From: Asticcacaulis sp. SL142
GTDB taxonomy: Bacteria; Pseudomonadota; Alphaproteobacteria; Caulobacterales; Caulobacteraceae
Length of the DNA: 64,000 bases
Direction of reading: 5' to 3'
Assembly (NCBI RefSeq): GCF_026625745.1
Contig: NZ_CP113061.1
Location: forward strand, 1,823,501 to 1,887,500
Notes under the pieces: generated by a model
What the model was told of the DNA's origin: nothing
Seen by the model: only the letters and a program-made list of their open reading frames with translations
The model's database searches: none
Shown here: in pieces, positions 44,166-52,207 of the stretch
Layout of the letters: each line of letters starts with the position of its first letter
Position numbering within the stretch: the first letter of the stretch is position 1
Made by a program: the position numbers and the translations under genes

Positions 44166-46010
44166 ATGCGAACCTACCTTATTGCCGCGCTTACCACCGC
44201 CTCGGCCTTGGCCCTGATGACCGTGGCCGGCCACGCCCATAGCGGTGAAATTACTGAAGTCGTGGTCACCGTGACCCGTGAGCCTGTCGCCCTGTCCAAG
44301 GTCGGCCAGAGCGTCACCGTATTTGATGCCGAGACCATTGAAACCCGTCAGGAACTGTTCCTCAGCGACCTGATCGCCCAGTCGCCGTCCGTTTCGATCG
44401 CCCAAACCGGCGGCCCCGGTCAGGTCGGCACCGCCCGTTTCAGAGGTGCGGAAAGCGACCGCAGCCTGTTCCTGATCGATGGTGTGAAACTGGGTGACCC
44501 GTCGCAAATCGGCGGCGGTCTGAACCTCGGCCTATTGGCGCTGAATGACGCCGAGCGGGTCGAAGTCCTGCGCGGGCCGCTATCGACCCTGTGGGGCTCT
44601 CAGGCCATCGGCGGCGTGGTCGCCATCACCACCCGCACCCCGAAAAAGCCATTCGAAGCGCGTGTATCGGTTGAGGGGCTTGAGGATTACATCACGGCCC
44701 GCGCCTCAATCGGCGGCAAGGCGGATCGTCTGACCTGGGGCCTGTCAGGGGCCTATATCGACGATGAAGGTGTGTCATCGTTGCGCACGGGTTCCGAGAA
44801 AGACGGCTTTGAACAAAAGCACCTCAACGGTTATCTGAACTACGCCCTGACCGAGACATCGGGCCTGCGGGCCCGCCTGAGCCACACCGAAAGCGACTAT
44901 GATTTTGACGGCTATGATGCGTCGTTTGCTCTGGCCGATACTCTTGATTTTGGTACACAGGATGAAAGTGTCGCCAGCGTCGGTTACTATAACCAGATGC
45001 TTGAGGGCCGCCTGAAAAACAGCGTCACCATCAGCCAGACCAAGACCGAGCGCGAAACCTCGGATCTGGCCAATGCGACCTCTTATCCTTTTGAGGGTCG
45101 GCAATTCAGCTATGACTATACCGGCGCGTTCACACTGTCGGAAGCCACCCAGTTCGTCTTTGGGGCATCGTCTGAGCGTTCTAAAATCATCGCCACCGGC
45201 CTTGTCAAATCGGTAACGCTAAACGGCCTGTTCGCGCAGGTCCGTCAGGATATCAACGCCCTGACATTGAACGCCAGCGTCCGCCGCGACGACCACTCGA
45301 CCTTTGGCGATAACACCATCGGCCAGATCGCCGCCGCCTATGCGCTTAGTGATGCCGTGGTTCTGCACGCCAGTCTGGGTCAGGGCTTTAAGGCCCCCAG
45401 CCTTTATCAGCTTTATGACGGCTGGTCGGGCAATGTCGCGTTGAAGCCCGAAGAGGCCACTAATATCGACTTCGGCGTTGATGTTTACGGTGCCAACAAT
45501 GGCCGCTATGGCGTGTCGGTCTTTGGCCGCAAGACGGAAAACCAGATCGACTACGATATGTCGACCTTCACCTATGGCAATATCGCCCAGACCAAGGCCT
45601 ACGGCATCGAACTTGAAGCCGCGCGCGACCTGAGTGATGTGGTGAAGATATCCGGTAACTACAGCCATATCATCGCCCGCGACGATGCCAAGAACAGCTT
45701 GACCTATAAGAACGATCTGGGTCGCGCCCCTAAGCATCTGGCCAATGCCCATATCGACTGGCAGGCCACCGATGCCTTATCGCTCGGTGCCTCGGCGCGC
45801 TATGCCGGCAAGTCGTTTGAGAATATCTATAACACCCGCGAGCTGGGTGCCTATACTCTGGTCGATCTGCGGGCGGCATACCGCCTCAACGACACGGTCA
45901 CCGTCTTTGGCCGGGTTGAGAACGCCACTGACGAAGACTATGAAACGGCAGCGAACTACGGCTCAGCCGGACGTCGTCTGTGGCTCGGTATTCGCGCTAA
46001 TCTGTATTAA
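44166..46010 (+). CDS. btuB: TonB-dependent vitamin B12 receptor
   Basis: A 614-residue outer-membrane receptor. I start it at ATG 44166 (RTYLIAALTTASALALM signal peptide follows); the open frame begins earlier, inside the leader. The TonB box is near residue 30 (EITEVVVT), followed by the plug domain (FLSDLIAQSPSVSI, RFRGAESDRSLFLIDGVKL, RVEVLRGPLSTLWGSQAIGGVVAI) and a 22-strand barrel ending in an aromatic residue (WLGIRANLY). The riboswitch directly upstream identifies cobalamin or a corrinoid as substrate. The btuFCD genes are not adjacent. Confidence 0.94.
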   Translation: MRTYLIAALTTASALALMTVAGHAHSGEITEVVVTVTREPVALSKVGQSVTVFDAETIETRQELFLSDLIAQSPSVSIAQTGGPGQVGTARFRGAESDRSLFLIDGVKLGDPSQIGGGLNLGLLALNDAERVEVLRGPLSTLWGSQAIGGVVAITTRTPKKPFEARVSVEGLEDYITARASIGGKADRLTWGLSGAYIDDEGVSSLRTGSEKDGFEQKHLNGYLNYALTETSGLRARLSHTESDYDFDGYDASFALADTLDFGTQDESVASVGYYNQMLEGRLKNSVTISQTKTERETSDLANATSYPFEGRQFSYDYTGAFTLSEATQFVFGASSERSKIIATGLVKSVTLNGLFAQVRQDINALTLNASVRRDDHSTFGDNTIGQIAAAYALSDAVVLHASLGQGFKAPSLYQLYDGWSGNVALKPEEATNIDFGVDVYGANNGRYGVSVFGRKTENQIDYDMSTFTYGNIAQTKAYGIELEAARDLSDVVKISGNYSHIIARDDAKNSLTYKNDLGRAPKHLANAHIDWQATDALSLGASARYAGKSFENIYNTRELGAYTLVDLRAAYRLNDTVTVFGRVENATDEDYETAANYGSAGRRLWLGIRANLY

Positions 46011-46180
46011 TAACGTCACCAAGACAGGCTAAAAGCTTAACGGTGGTTAAGCCTGATGGAAGCACTTTCCCTATGGCTTTTTTATTCCCTGCCGGTCTAC
46101 CCATTAGGTGTCCCGTCAACTCTATAATGGCGGAATAATTAGCTTAAGCCTTTCTTTTAATTATTTTTCCTCCTCCCATT

Positions 46181-46213
46181 AAAAAGGCCTCATGGTTCCC
46201 GTGAGGCCTTTTT
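46181..46213. terminator. Bidirectional intrinsic terminator between btuB and moaC
   Basis: AAAAAGGCCTCA and TGAGGCCTTTTT form a 12-bp stem with a short loop. It lies in the convergent gap, 31 nt from the moaC stop codon. The stretch between it and btuB (46011-46180) is AT-rich with no gene. Confidence 0.9.
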
Positions 46214-46243
46214 ATTGTGTGGGGAGCGTAAATTTATACCCGT

Positions 46244-46777
46244 TCAGACCGTCCAGTCGCCGGATTTTCCGCCCAACTTGGACGTGACTTCGATTCTCTC
46301 CAGGCGCATGGTTTTATCGACCGCCTTGAGCATGTCATAAAGCGTCAGCCCCGCTACACTGACCGCCGTCAGCGCCTCCATCTCAACCCCGGTCAGGCCG
46401 GTGGTCTTCACGATGGCTTCGATGGCAAAACCGGCTCCATCATCCATAGGCGTGATTTTGACCTCGACCTTGGACAGGGCCAGAGGGTGACACAGGGGAA
46501 TAAGATCAGCCGTGCGCTTGGCGCCCATGATACCCGCCAGTTCGGCGGTAGTAATCACCGCTCCCTTTGGCGCCTTGCCATCACGGACTATCGCCACCGT
46601 CTCCGCCGCACAGATCAGCCGCCCGCGCGCCGTGGCCACCCGCGCCGTGGCGGCTTTTTCGGACACATCAACCATCTGCGCGCGACCATCGCCACCGATA
46701 TGCGATAATTTATCTTGGCGCGCAATTTCATCCAAAAACCGGTGCCCACTTTTTGGATTGCGCTCTGACTTATCCAT
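46244..46777 (-). CDS. moaC: Cyclic pyranopterin monophosphate synthase (MoaC) with repeat-encoded N-terminal extension
   Basis: MoaC makes cyclic pyranopterin monophosphate in molybdenum cofactor synthesis. The protein has 177 residues against about 160 for typical MoaC. The conserved part begins about residue 25 ([21 protein letters not shown]) and includes [20 protein letters not shown] and [29 protein letters not shown] 46777 has AGGTGGGA just upstream and overlaps the moaE stop by 8 nt. Residues about 5-20 ([16 protein letters not shown]) are encoded by a 44-bp palindromic repeat that also occurs twice outside genes. An internal start after the repeat cannot be excluded. Confidence 0.93.
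   Translation of the reverse strand: MDKSERNPKSGHRFLDEIARQDKLSHIGGDGRAQMVDVSEKAATARVATARGRLICAAETVAIVRDGKAPKGAVITTAELAGIMGAKRTADLIPLCHPLALSKVEVKITPMDDGAGFAIEAIVKTTGLTGVEMEALTAVSVAGLTLYDMLKAVDKTMRLERIEVTSKLGGKSGDWTV
46720..46763. repeat. 44-bp palindromic element, copy A (inside moaC)
   Basis: Outer arms GCGCAAT (46720-46726) and ATTGCGC (46757-46763), inner arms CCAAAAA and TTTTTGG around CCGGTGCCCAC. It matches copies B (48862-48925) and C (56392-56435) in layout and core. It starts 6 nt beyond the moaE stop codon and is translated in the moaC frame. Confidence 0.8.
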
Positions 46778-47234
46778 CTTCCCACCTTTTTCTGTCGGCC
46801 TGATCGGCGGCGGTCGGCTCAATCCAGCGTTCCGCCCCGGCGCCCTGCTCGCGCTTCCAGAACGCGGCCTCTGATTTCAGCCGGTCCATCATGTAATCCG
46901 CCGCCTCAAACGCGGCCCGCCTGTGGGCCGAGGCGGCGGCCACAAAGACAATATCTTCGCCCGCCTGAACCTGCCCGCAGCGATGCAGCACCATGACCCG
47001 CGCCACATGAAAACGCGCGCAGGCCGCGTGGGCTATCGCTTCCATACTTGCCTCAGTCATGCCGGGATACCAGTCGAGGTACAGATGATCGACGTCCTGT
47101 CCTGCCTTATCGACGCCGCGCACCTTGCCAGTAAAGGTGACGATAGCACCATCCGCCGCCCCTTCGGAAAACTCACGAAAGGCGGCGATACTATCCAAGG
47201 CCTCCGGCAATAACCGTACAATCAGATGATCCAT
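46770..47234 (-). CDS. moaE: Molybdopterin synthase catalytic subunit
   Basis: MoaE transfers sulfur from the MoaD thiocarboxylate to cyclic pyranopterin monophosphate. The 154-residue protein has the family landmarks [52 protein letters not shown] and the catalytic [10 protein letters not shown]. It overlaps moaC by 8 nt. The small subunit moaD is not next to it. Confidence 0.94.
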   Translation of the reverse strand: MDHLIVRLLPEALDSIAAFREFSEGAADGAIVTFTGKVRGVDKAGQDVDHLYLDWYPGMTEASMEAIAHAACARFHVARVMVLHRCGQVQAGEDIVFVAAASAHRRAAFEAADYMMDRLKSEAAFWKREQGAGAERWIEPTAADQADRKRWEDG

Positions 47235-47578
47235 GACGTACCATAACCGACACCAACGACGCAGGCAAAGCGTAGAAATAGTCCAGAACGCAAATACGGT
47301 TTTATAGCACCTCAGAATCGCTCGCGGCGCGTGCCTGTCGACGCAAACGAAATTTATGCCGTTTTTTTGGGTTACAACCTAAGATTTTTTACCAGTTCCT
47401 TATTCTCAACAAGATTTGTGCCCAAAGCGAACTCATTATCAAACACAAAAACCACAGAAAGCTCCGAAATCTACGCAATTAGGCATTTTATTAGTGTCAT
47501 TTACCTTTGCTATGATAGGCTGATTTTGTGATTTGAGTGCTGATTGATTTCGTTAGACTATTTTTCGGTTTGGATTAG
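47235..47578. other. AT-rich intergenic region upstream of the FlaA1-like gene
   Basis: 344 bp between the divergent moaE and FlaA1-like genes, clearly richer in A and T than its surroundings. The only frame (47331-47531) has no family resemblance or ribosome binding site. A weak TTGAGT-17-GACTAT pair (47533-47561) could be a promoter for the downstream gene. The lower GC may mark foreign DNA or a strong promoter region. Confidence 0.4.
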
Positions 47579-48787
47579 ATGGGCCCTGTGCATTTCCAGA
47601 TGTTGCGCCTTTTGGCCTCCACACCTTTTTTCGGAAAAAAGCCGCAGCGCCTGACCATTCCGTCTGGTGACGATCAAATCGCCTACAAAAATCTCCTCCA
47701 TCGCCCGCAGGTGAGCCTTGACCTCAGTGAACTCAAGCAGTTCTATAAGGGTAAGCGCATACTCATTACCGGCGCCGGCGGATCGATCGGCTCCGAGATT
47801 GCCCAACAGGTCGCCGAAATGGGGGCCACGCATGTCAGCCTCGTTGAAAATTCCGAACTGGCGCTTTATTCCATCGACCAGAGCCTAAGCCTTAAGGCCA
47901 GGTTCGGCATGACCAAGCGGGCGATCCTGTGTGACATTCGTCGCAAGGAACGCCTGATGACCATCGTGCGGACGGAGCGCCCCGACATTATCTTTCATGC
48001 CGCTGCCTTAAAGCACGTCCCGATGGTTGAACAAAACCCGTCCGAGGGGGTGCTGACCAATGTGCTGGGCACGCAAAATCTGATCGAAGTCGCCAATGCC
48101 TGTAAGGTGGCTCAACTGGTCATGATTTCGTCGGATAAGGCCGTGGCCCCGTCGTCGCTCATGGGGGCTACTAAGCGTCTGGCGGAACATCTGATCCGTC
48201 ATAATGGCCTCAAATCTTCTGCCTACACTCAGGCCTGCGTCGTGCGTTTTGGCAATGTGTTGGGCTCGACCGGCTCGGTCGTGCCGCTGTTCCGCGCCCA
48301 AATTGAGCGCGGCGGGCCGATCACCATCACCGACCCCAAGGCCGAGCGCTTTTTCATGACGATCCTTGAGGCGGTTCAACTTGTACTGCAGGCGGCGTTA
48401 CAGAACACCAAGTCCAAAGCTGATATGCCGAACCTCTATGTGCTGGAAATGGGCACGCCGGTGAAGATCGTCGATCTGGCTAAGCGCATGATCCGGCTCT
48501 ATGGCCTCAAGGCAGGACGCGATATCGAAATTAAATTCATCGGCCTGCGTGACGGCGAAAAGCTGACCGAAGATCTGACGGATATTGACGAAACACAGGC
48601 GCCAGTCATGCCCGGCATCTTTGAGGTTGTCAGCCAGAACGAAACCCATGTCATCGAACCGGAAGACCTGGAGCGTCTATTCCAGATCGCCTCTAAGTCG
48701 GAGGATGATCTGGTGCGCTCTCTCCTGTTTTCGTTCGTGAACAAGATCCACCGGCCGCAGGTGAACATAACCGCCGCCGCCGAGTAA
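47579..48787 (+). CDS. FlaA1/CapD-type nucleotide-sugar dehydratase (polysaccharide biosynthesis)
   Basis: A 402-residue SDR-family enzyme with the NAD-binding ILITGAGGSIGSEIAQQV (about 61-78), HAAALKHVPMVE, and the active-site run SSDKAVAPSSLMGATKRLAEHL where Met and Lys take the usual MxxxK positions. Relatives are UDP-GlcNAc 4,6-dehydratases that start synthesis of unusual sugars for flagellin, O-antigen or capsule. It corresponds to the soluble half of the larger membrane form and lacks the N-terminal helices. It stands alone in this window; its promoter would be in the AT-rich region upstream. Confidence 0.87.
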   Translation: MGPVHFQMLRLLASTPFFGKKPQRLTIPSGDDQIAYKNLLHRPQVSLDLSELKQFYKGKRILITGAGGSIGSEIAQQVAEMGATHVSLVENSELALYSIDQSLSLKARFGMTKRAILCDIRRKERLMTIVRTERPDIIFHAAALKHVPMVEQNPSEGVLTNVLGTQNLIEVANACKVAQLVMISSDKAVAPSSLMGATKRLAEHLIRHNGLKSSAYTQACVVRFGNVLGSTGSVVPLFRAQIERGGPITITDPKAERFFMTILEAVQLVLQAALQNTKSKADMPNLYVLEMGTPVKIVDLAKRMIRLYGLKAGRDIEIKFIGLRDGEKLTEDLTDIDETQAPVMPGIFEVVSQNETHVIEPEDLERLFQIASKSEDDLVRSLLFSFVNKIHRPQVNITAAAE

Positions 48788-48804
48788 ACCACGTATCAAA
48801 TAAT

Positions 48805-48838
48805 AAAACCCCGGAAGTCATCTTCCGGGGCTTTATTT
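48805..48838 (+). terminator. Intrinsic terminator after the FlaA1-like gene
   Basis: CCCCGGAAG (48809-48817) and CTTCCGGGG (48822-48830) pair around TCAT, followed by CTTTATTTT. It lies 21 nt past the stop codon. Confidence 0.9.
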
Positions 48839-48861
48839 TGCTCTAAAGTTTTAGTTTTAAC

Positions 48862-48925
48862 GCGCATTTGAGTCCAAAAACCGCTGCACACTTTTCGGAA
48901 ACAATGTTAGGCGTAGCCAATGCGC
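48862..48925. repeat. 44-bp palindromic element, copy B (interrupted)
   Basis: Left arm GCGCAT (48862-48867), core CCAAAAACCGCTGCACAC followed by TTTTCGG (to 48898), then 20 extra bases before a right arm AATGCGC (48919-48925). The right arm ends 1 nt from the cydX stop codon. The core is identical to copy C over most of its length. Confidence 0.65.
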
Positions 48926-48926
48926 T

Positions 48927-49049
48927 TTAATCCTTAAACGGATCTTCGGCATCGGGATCGTCTTCGGTCAGAAACTCAAACCAGATGCCGTTGAGGATGC
49001 CGAAGGTCACCGCCAGACCTAAGCCCAAAACCCACGTAAAATACCACAT
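48927..49049 (-). CDS. cydX: Cytochrome bd oxidase small subunit CydX
   Basis: A 40-residue single-helix protein, easy to miss because of its size. It begins MWYFTWVLGLGLAVTFGI, which is the CydX/YbgT signature, keeps the conserved glutamate after the helix (WFEFL) and ends in an acidic tail (TEDDPDAEDPFKD). CydX binds CydA and stabilises the haem b595/d site of the quinol oxidase in the inner membrane. ATG at 49049 with GGAG about 9 nt upstream. It follows cydB on the same strand, but after an unusually long 165-nt gap with two hairpins. Confidence 0.93.
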   Translation of the reverse strand: MWYFTWVLGLGLAVTFGILNGIWFEFLTEDDPDAEDPFKD

Positions 49050-49142
49050 TTTCTAATCTCCATTTCGGCAACGCCGAATAAAAAAGCGGAAAATTTCAAC
49101 GGGCCGCCCCAAGAAATTTTCCTCGATATCAGGAAGGGGGTC

Positions 49143-49211
49143 ATGGGGAAACCTGGGTTTACCCATGAGACAAACAAAGGGGGCACATGGGGGAAAGTTT
49201 TTCCCCCCATG
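49143..49211 (-). other. Two hairpins between cydB and cydX
   Basis: Hairpin one (49186-49211) pairs CATGGGGG-AAA with TTT-CCCCCCATG and begins 4 nt after the cydB stop. Hairpin two (49143-49168) pairs CATGGG/CCCATG plus AAACC/GGTTT. Both start with CATGGG. The first could act as a terminator or as an RNA 3'-end stabiliser that sets the cydX level below cydAB. Confidence 0.6.
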
Positions 49212-49214
49212 ATC

Positions 49215-50363
49215 TTAATACATGTCCGGGTTCGTCCTGATGTTCTCGATCCCCACCCGGCCAAACAGAACCTTGTAAACCCATGCTGTATAGGCCAGCA
49301 CGATCGGCAGAAATATCAGCGTCACCAAAAGCATGATGAACAAGGTCAGATGCGAACTGGAGGACGTCCAGACCAGAAGGCTGGACTTGGCATCCAAGGT
49401 CGACGGCAGGATGATCGGGAACATGGACGCACCGACCGAACCGATAATGCCAAAAATCCCCAGCGACGATCCGCCAAAGGCCAGCACCTCAGAGCGAGCC
49501 TTAAGCCCCACCAGCGCCAGCACGGGGCCAGCAAAGCCGACAATCGGCGCGATCCACATCCACGGATAGGTCACGTAGTTGGTAAGCCAGCCGCCCGCCA
49601 TCGGTACGACCTCGGCGCGGCGCGGATTAGAAGCCCCGCTTGCGGCCACATCGCCGACCACCTGATAACCCAGATTGCCAAATTTGAGGAACAGGAAGCC
49701 GATGGCAAACAAGACGATCAGAGCAATACCGGCGACAAAGCCAAAGGTCATGGCGCGTTTATGAGCCTCACCACGCTCCAGCTTCAGACCGATCCAGGTC
49801 GCCCCTTGCAGCACCACCATAGCCACCGAGGTCAGACCGCACAAAACGGTGAACGGCGTAAACAGCCCCAAAAGACCGCCCTCATAGGTAATACGCAGAT
49901 CACTGTCGAGACGGAACGGCGCCCCTTGCAGGACATTGCCAATGGCCACACCGAAAACTAGCGTCGGTACAAAGCCGCCGACAAACAGCGCCCAGTCCCA
50001 GTTCCGTCGCCAGGCCTTACCCGAGCGCTTGGAGCGGTACTTAAAGCCGACCGGCCGCAGGATCATGGCCATCAGCACCACGAACATCGCCAGATAAAAG
50101 CCTGAGAAACTGACCGCATAGACAAACGGCCAGGCCGCAAAGATGGCGCCGCCACCCAGGATGAACCAGACCTGATTGCCTTCCCAGGTCGCCGACACCG
50201 TATTAATGACTGCGCGGCGCTCCTCGTCGGTTTTCGCAACAAACGGCAGCAGGGCGGTGACCCCCATATCGTGGCCATCGGTGATGGCAAACCCGATCAG
50301 GAGGATGCCGATCAGAGCCCACCAGATAACGCGCAGGGTTTCAAAATCCAAAGGTATTTCCAT
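49215..50363 (-). CDS. cydB: Cytochrome bd ubiquinol oxidase subunit II
   Basis: A 382-residue integral membrane subunit with about eight to nine helices. Typical CydB landmarks are VIWWALIGILLIGFAITDGHDMG at the start and GNQVWFILGGGAIFAAWPFVYA. With CydA it forms the low-oxygen quinol oxidase that reduces O2 to water without proton pumping. It starts 23 nt after the cydA stop codon. Confidence 0.96.
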   Translation of the reverse strand: MEIPLDFETLRVIWWALIGILLIGFAITDGHDMGVTALLPFVAKTDEERRAVINTVSATWEGNQVWFILGGGAIFAAWPFVYAVSFSGFYLAMFVVLMAMILRPVGFKYRSKRSGKAWRRNWDWALFVGGFVPTLVFGVAIGNVLQGAPFRLDSDLRITYEGGLLGLFTPFTVLCGLTSVAMVVLQGATWIGLKLERGEAHKRAMTFGFVAGIALIVLFAIGFLFLKFGNLGYQVVGDVAASGASNPRRAEVVPMAGGWLTNYVTYPWMWIAPIVGFAGPVLALVGLKARSEVLAFGGSSLGIFGIIGSVGASMFPIILPSTLDAKSSLLVWTSSSSHLTLFIMLLVTLIFLPIVLAYTAWVYKVLFGRVGIENIRTNPDMY

Positions 50364-50386
50364 GATTATTCTTCCTGAATATCTGT

Positions 50387-51976
50387 TTAAGCGGGCCCGG
50401 TGACGCCTTTGCCACCCTCAAGCGGGCTGGCTTCGGCCTCGTCGTGCATGTGGCCCATCTTGGAGGCATAGGGGCCTTTTTTGATCGTTTTGAGCAGCAG
50501 CCTGACCTCGATGACCGCCAGCGTACCGTACATCAGGGTAAAGCCGACAATGGTCATCCAGATTTGCGACTTGGTCAGGGAAGAGGCGCCCATAAAGGTC
50601 GGCAGAACCCCTTCGACTGCCCAGGGCTGACGCCCGATTTCGGCCAGCATCCACCCCGCTTCGATAGCAATCCACGGCAGAGGCATAGCCAGCACACACA
50701 GACGCAGGAACCAGCGCGTATGTTCGGCCTTACGCAGCGACACCAGAAGGAAGGCCGCCGCAAACAGAGCAATCATAGCCACCCCGATGCCCGCCATAAT
50801 CCGGAACGTCCAGAACATGACCGGCACGTTCGGAATGACATCCAGTGACGCCTTGACGATCTGCTCATTGGTGGCGTTACGCGGATCGCTGACATAAGCC
50901 TTTAGCAGATAGCCGTAACCCAGATCACGCTTGTGCGCTTCGAACTGGGCGCGGGCAGCGATGTCGGTGTCATTGACTTTGAGCTTTTCAACCGCGTCAT
51001 AGGCCAAAATACCGGAACGGATGCGGGCCTCGGCCTGATCGACCAGATCGAGAATACCCACCACCGGGCGATCAAGGCTGCGGGTCGAAATCAGGCCCAG
51101 CACATAGGGTACCTTAATCTCTAGATCGGTATGCTGGGTCTGCATGTTCGGAATACCAAACAGGGTAAGCCCCGCCGGTGCCGGTTCGGTGTGCCACATA
51201 GCCTCTAACGCGGCCAGCTTCATCTTCTGGTTATCGGTCAGGGCATAGCCTGACTCATCGCCCAGCACGACCACCGACAGGGAGGACGCCAGACCAAAGG
51301 CCGCCGCCACCGCCATGGAACGCTTGGCGACACTCACCCACTTGCCTTTAAGCAGATAGATGGCCGAAACGCCGAGCACGAATACCGCCGCACAGACATA
51401 ACCGGCCGACACCGTATGGACGAATTTGGCCTGAGCGATCGGGTTGAACAGCACGGCCATAAAGTCATTAACTTCCATGCGCATGGTGGCCGGATTGAAC
51501 TCCGCACCGACCGGATTTTGCATCCAGCCATTGGCGATCAGAATCCACAGGGCCGACAGATTGGTACCGAGCGCCACCAGAAAGGTCACCATCAGGTGCC
51601 CGACCCGCGACAGCTTATCCCAGCCAAAGAACATCAGACCAACAAAGGTGGCCTCCAGGAAAAAAGCCATCAACCCTTCGATCGCCAGCGGGGCTCCGAA
51701 GATGTCGCCGACAAAGTGCGAAAAATACGACCAGTTGGTGCCGAACTGAAACTCCATGGTCAGACCCGTGGCCACGCCCAGCACGAAGTTGATCCCGAAC
51801 AGCGTCCCCCAAAAACGGGTGACGGTCCGCCATATTTCGCGCCGCGTCAGCACATAGACGCTTTCCATGATGACCAGCATGAAGGACAGGCCGAGCGTCA
51901 GCGGCACAAACAAGAAGTGATAAAGCGCAGTCAAAGCAAACTGCAGACGCGATAACTCGACGGTACTTAAATCCAT
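50387..51976 (-). CDS. cydA: Cytochrome bd ubiquinol oxidase subunit I
   Basis: The 529-residue haem-carrying subunit. His20 (ALYHFLFVPLTLGLSF) matches the haem b595 axial histidine of E. coli His19, and the conserved GRQPW motif lies in the C-terminal part (LAEIGRQPWAVEGVLPT). The quinol-binding Q-loop follows the region DNQKMKLAALEAMWHTEPAPAGLTLFG. First gene of cydA-cydB-cydX. Its promoter is in 51977-52207, shared with the divergent cydDC; I see no clear FNR or FixK box there. Confidence 0.97.
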   Translation of the reverse strand: MDLSTVELSRLQFALTALYHFLFVPLTLGLSFMLVIMESVYVLTRREIWRTVTRFWGTLFGINFVLGVATGLTMEFQFGTNWSYFSHFVGDIFGAPLAIEGLMAFFLEATFVGLMFFGWDKLSRVGHLMVTFLVALGTNLSALWILIANGWMQNPVGAEFNPATMRMEVNDFMAVLFNPIAQAKFVHTVSAGYVCAAVFVLGVSAIYLLKGKWVSVAKRSMAVAAAFGLASSLSVVVLGDESGYALTDNQKMKLAALEAMWHTEPAPAGLTLFGIPNMQTQHTDLEIKVPYVLGLISTRSLDRPVVGILDLVDQAEARIRSGILAYDAVEKLKVNDTDIAARAQFEAHKRDLGYGYLLKAYVSDPRNATNEQIVKASLDVIPNVPVMFWTFRIMAGIGVAMIALFAAAFLLVSLRKAEHTRWFLRLCVLAMPLPWIAIEAGWMLAEIGRQPWAVEGVLPTFMGASSLTKSQIWMTIVGFTLMYGTLAVIEVRLLLKTIKKGPYASKMGHMHDEAEASPLEGGKGVTGPA

Positions 51977-52207
51977 AATAATTCCCCGTGCCCGTTCAAC
52001 ATTCCGATAATTATCCTATACAAATCGTATTCCCGTCATGCGGCATAGTGTCACGAAATCCGTGTGAAACCTTTATGACAATAGACACGCACAGACAGCT
52101 TGACTAATTTCACGACGCTTTTGAGAGCCAAAATCACTTAACAGCCCACCCGAAGCGCCCTAATGTCCGCGCTGTAACAGTAAGCTCACGCCAGATACAG
52201 GAACCAA

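Noticed and set aside
47331-47531. 66-codon frame in the AT-rich gap before the FlaA1-like gene
   Set aside because: No ribosome binding site, odd composition and no recognisable domain; AT-rich DNA opens frames by chance less often, but nothing supports translation.
51977-52207. FNR/FixK box between cydA and cydD
   Set aside because: The nearest candidate, TTGACTAATTTCAC, lacks the ATCAA half site; not good enough to report as a site.
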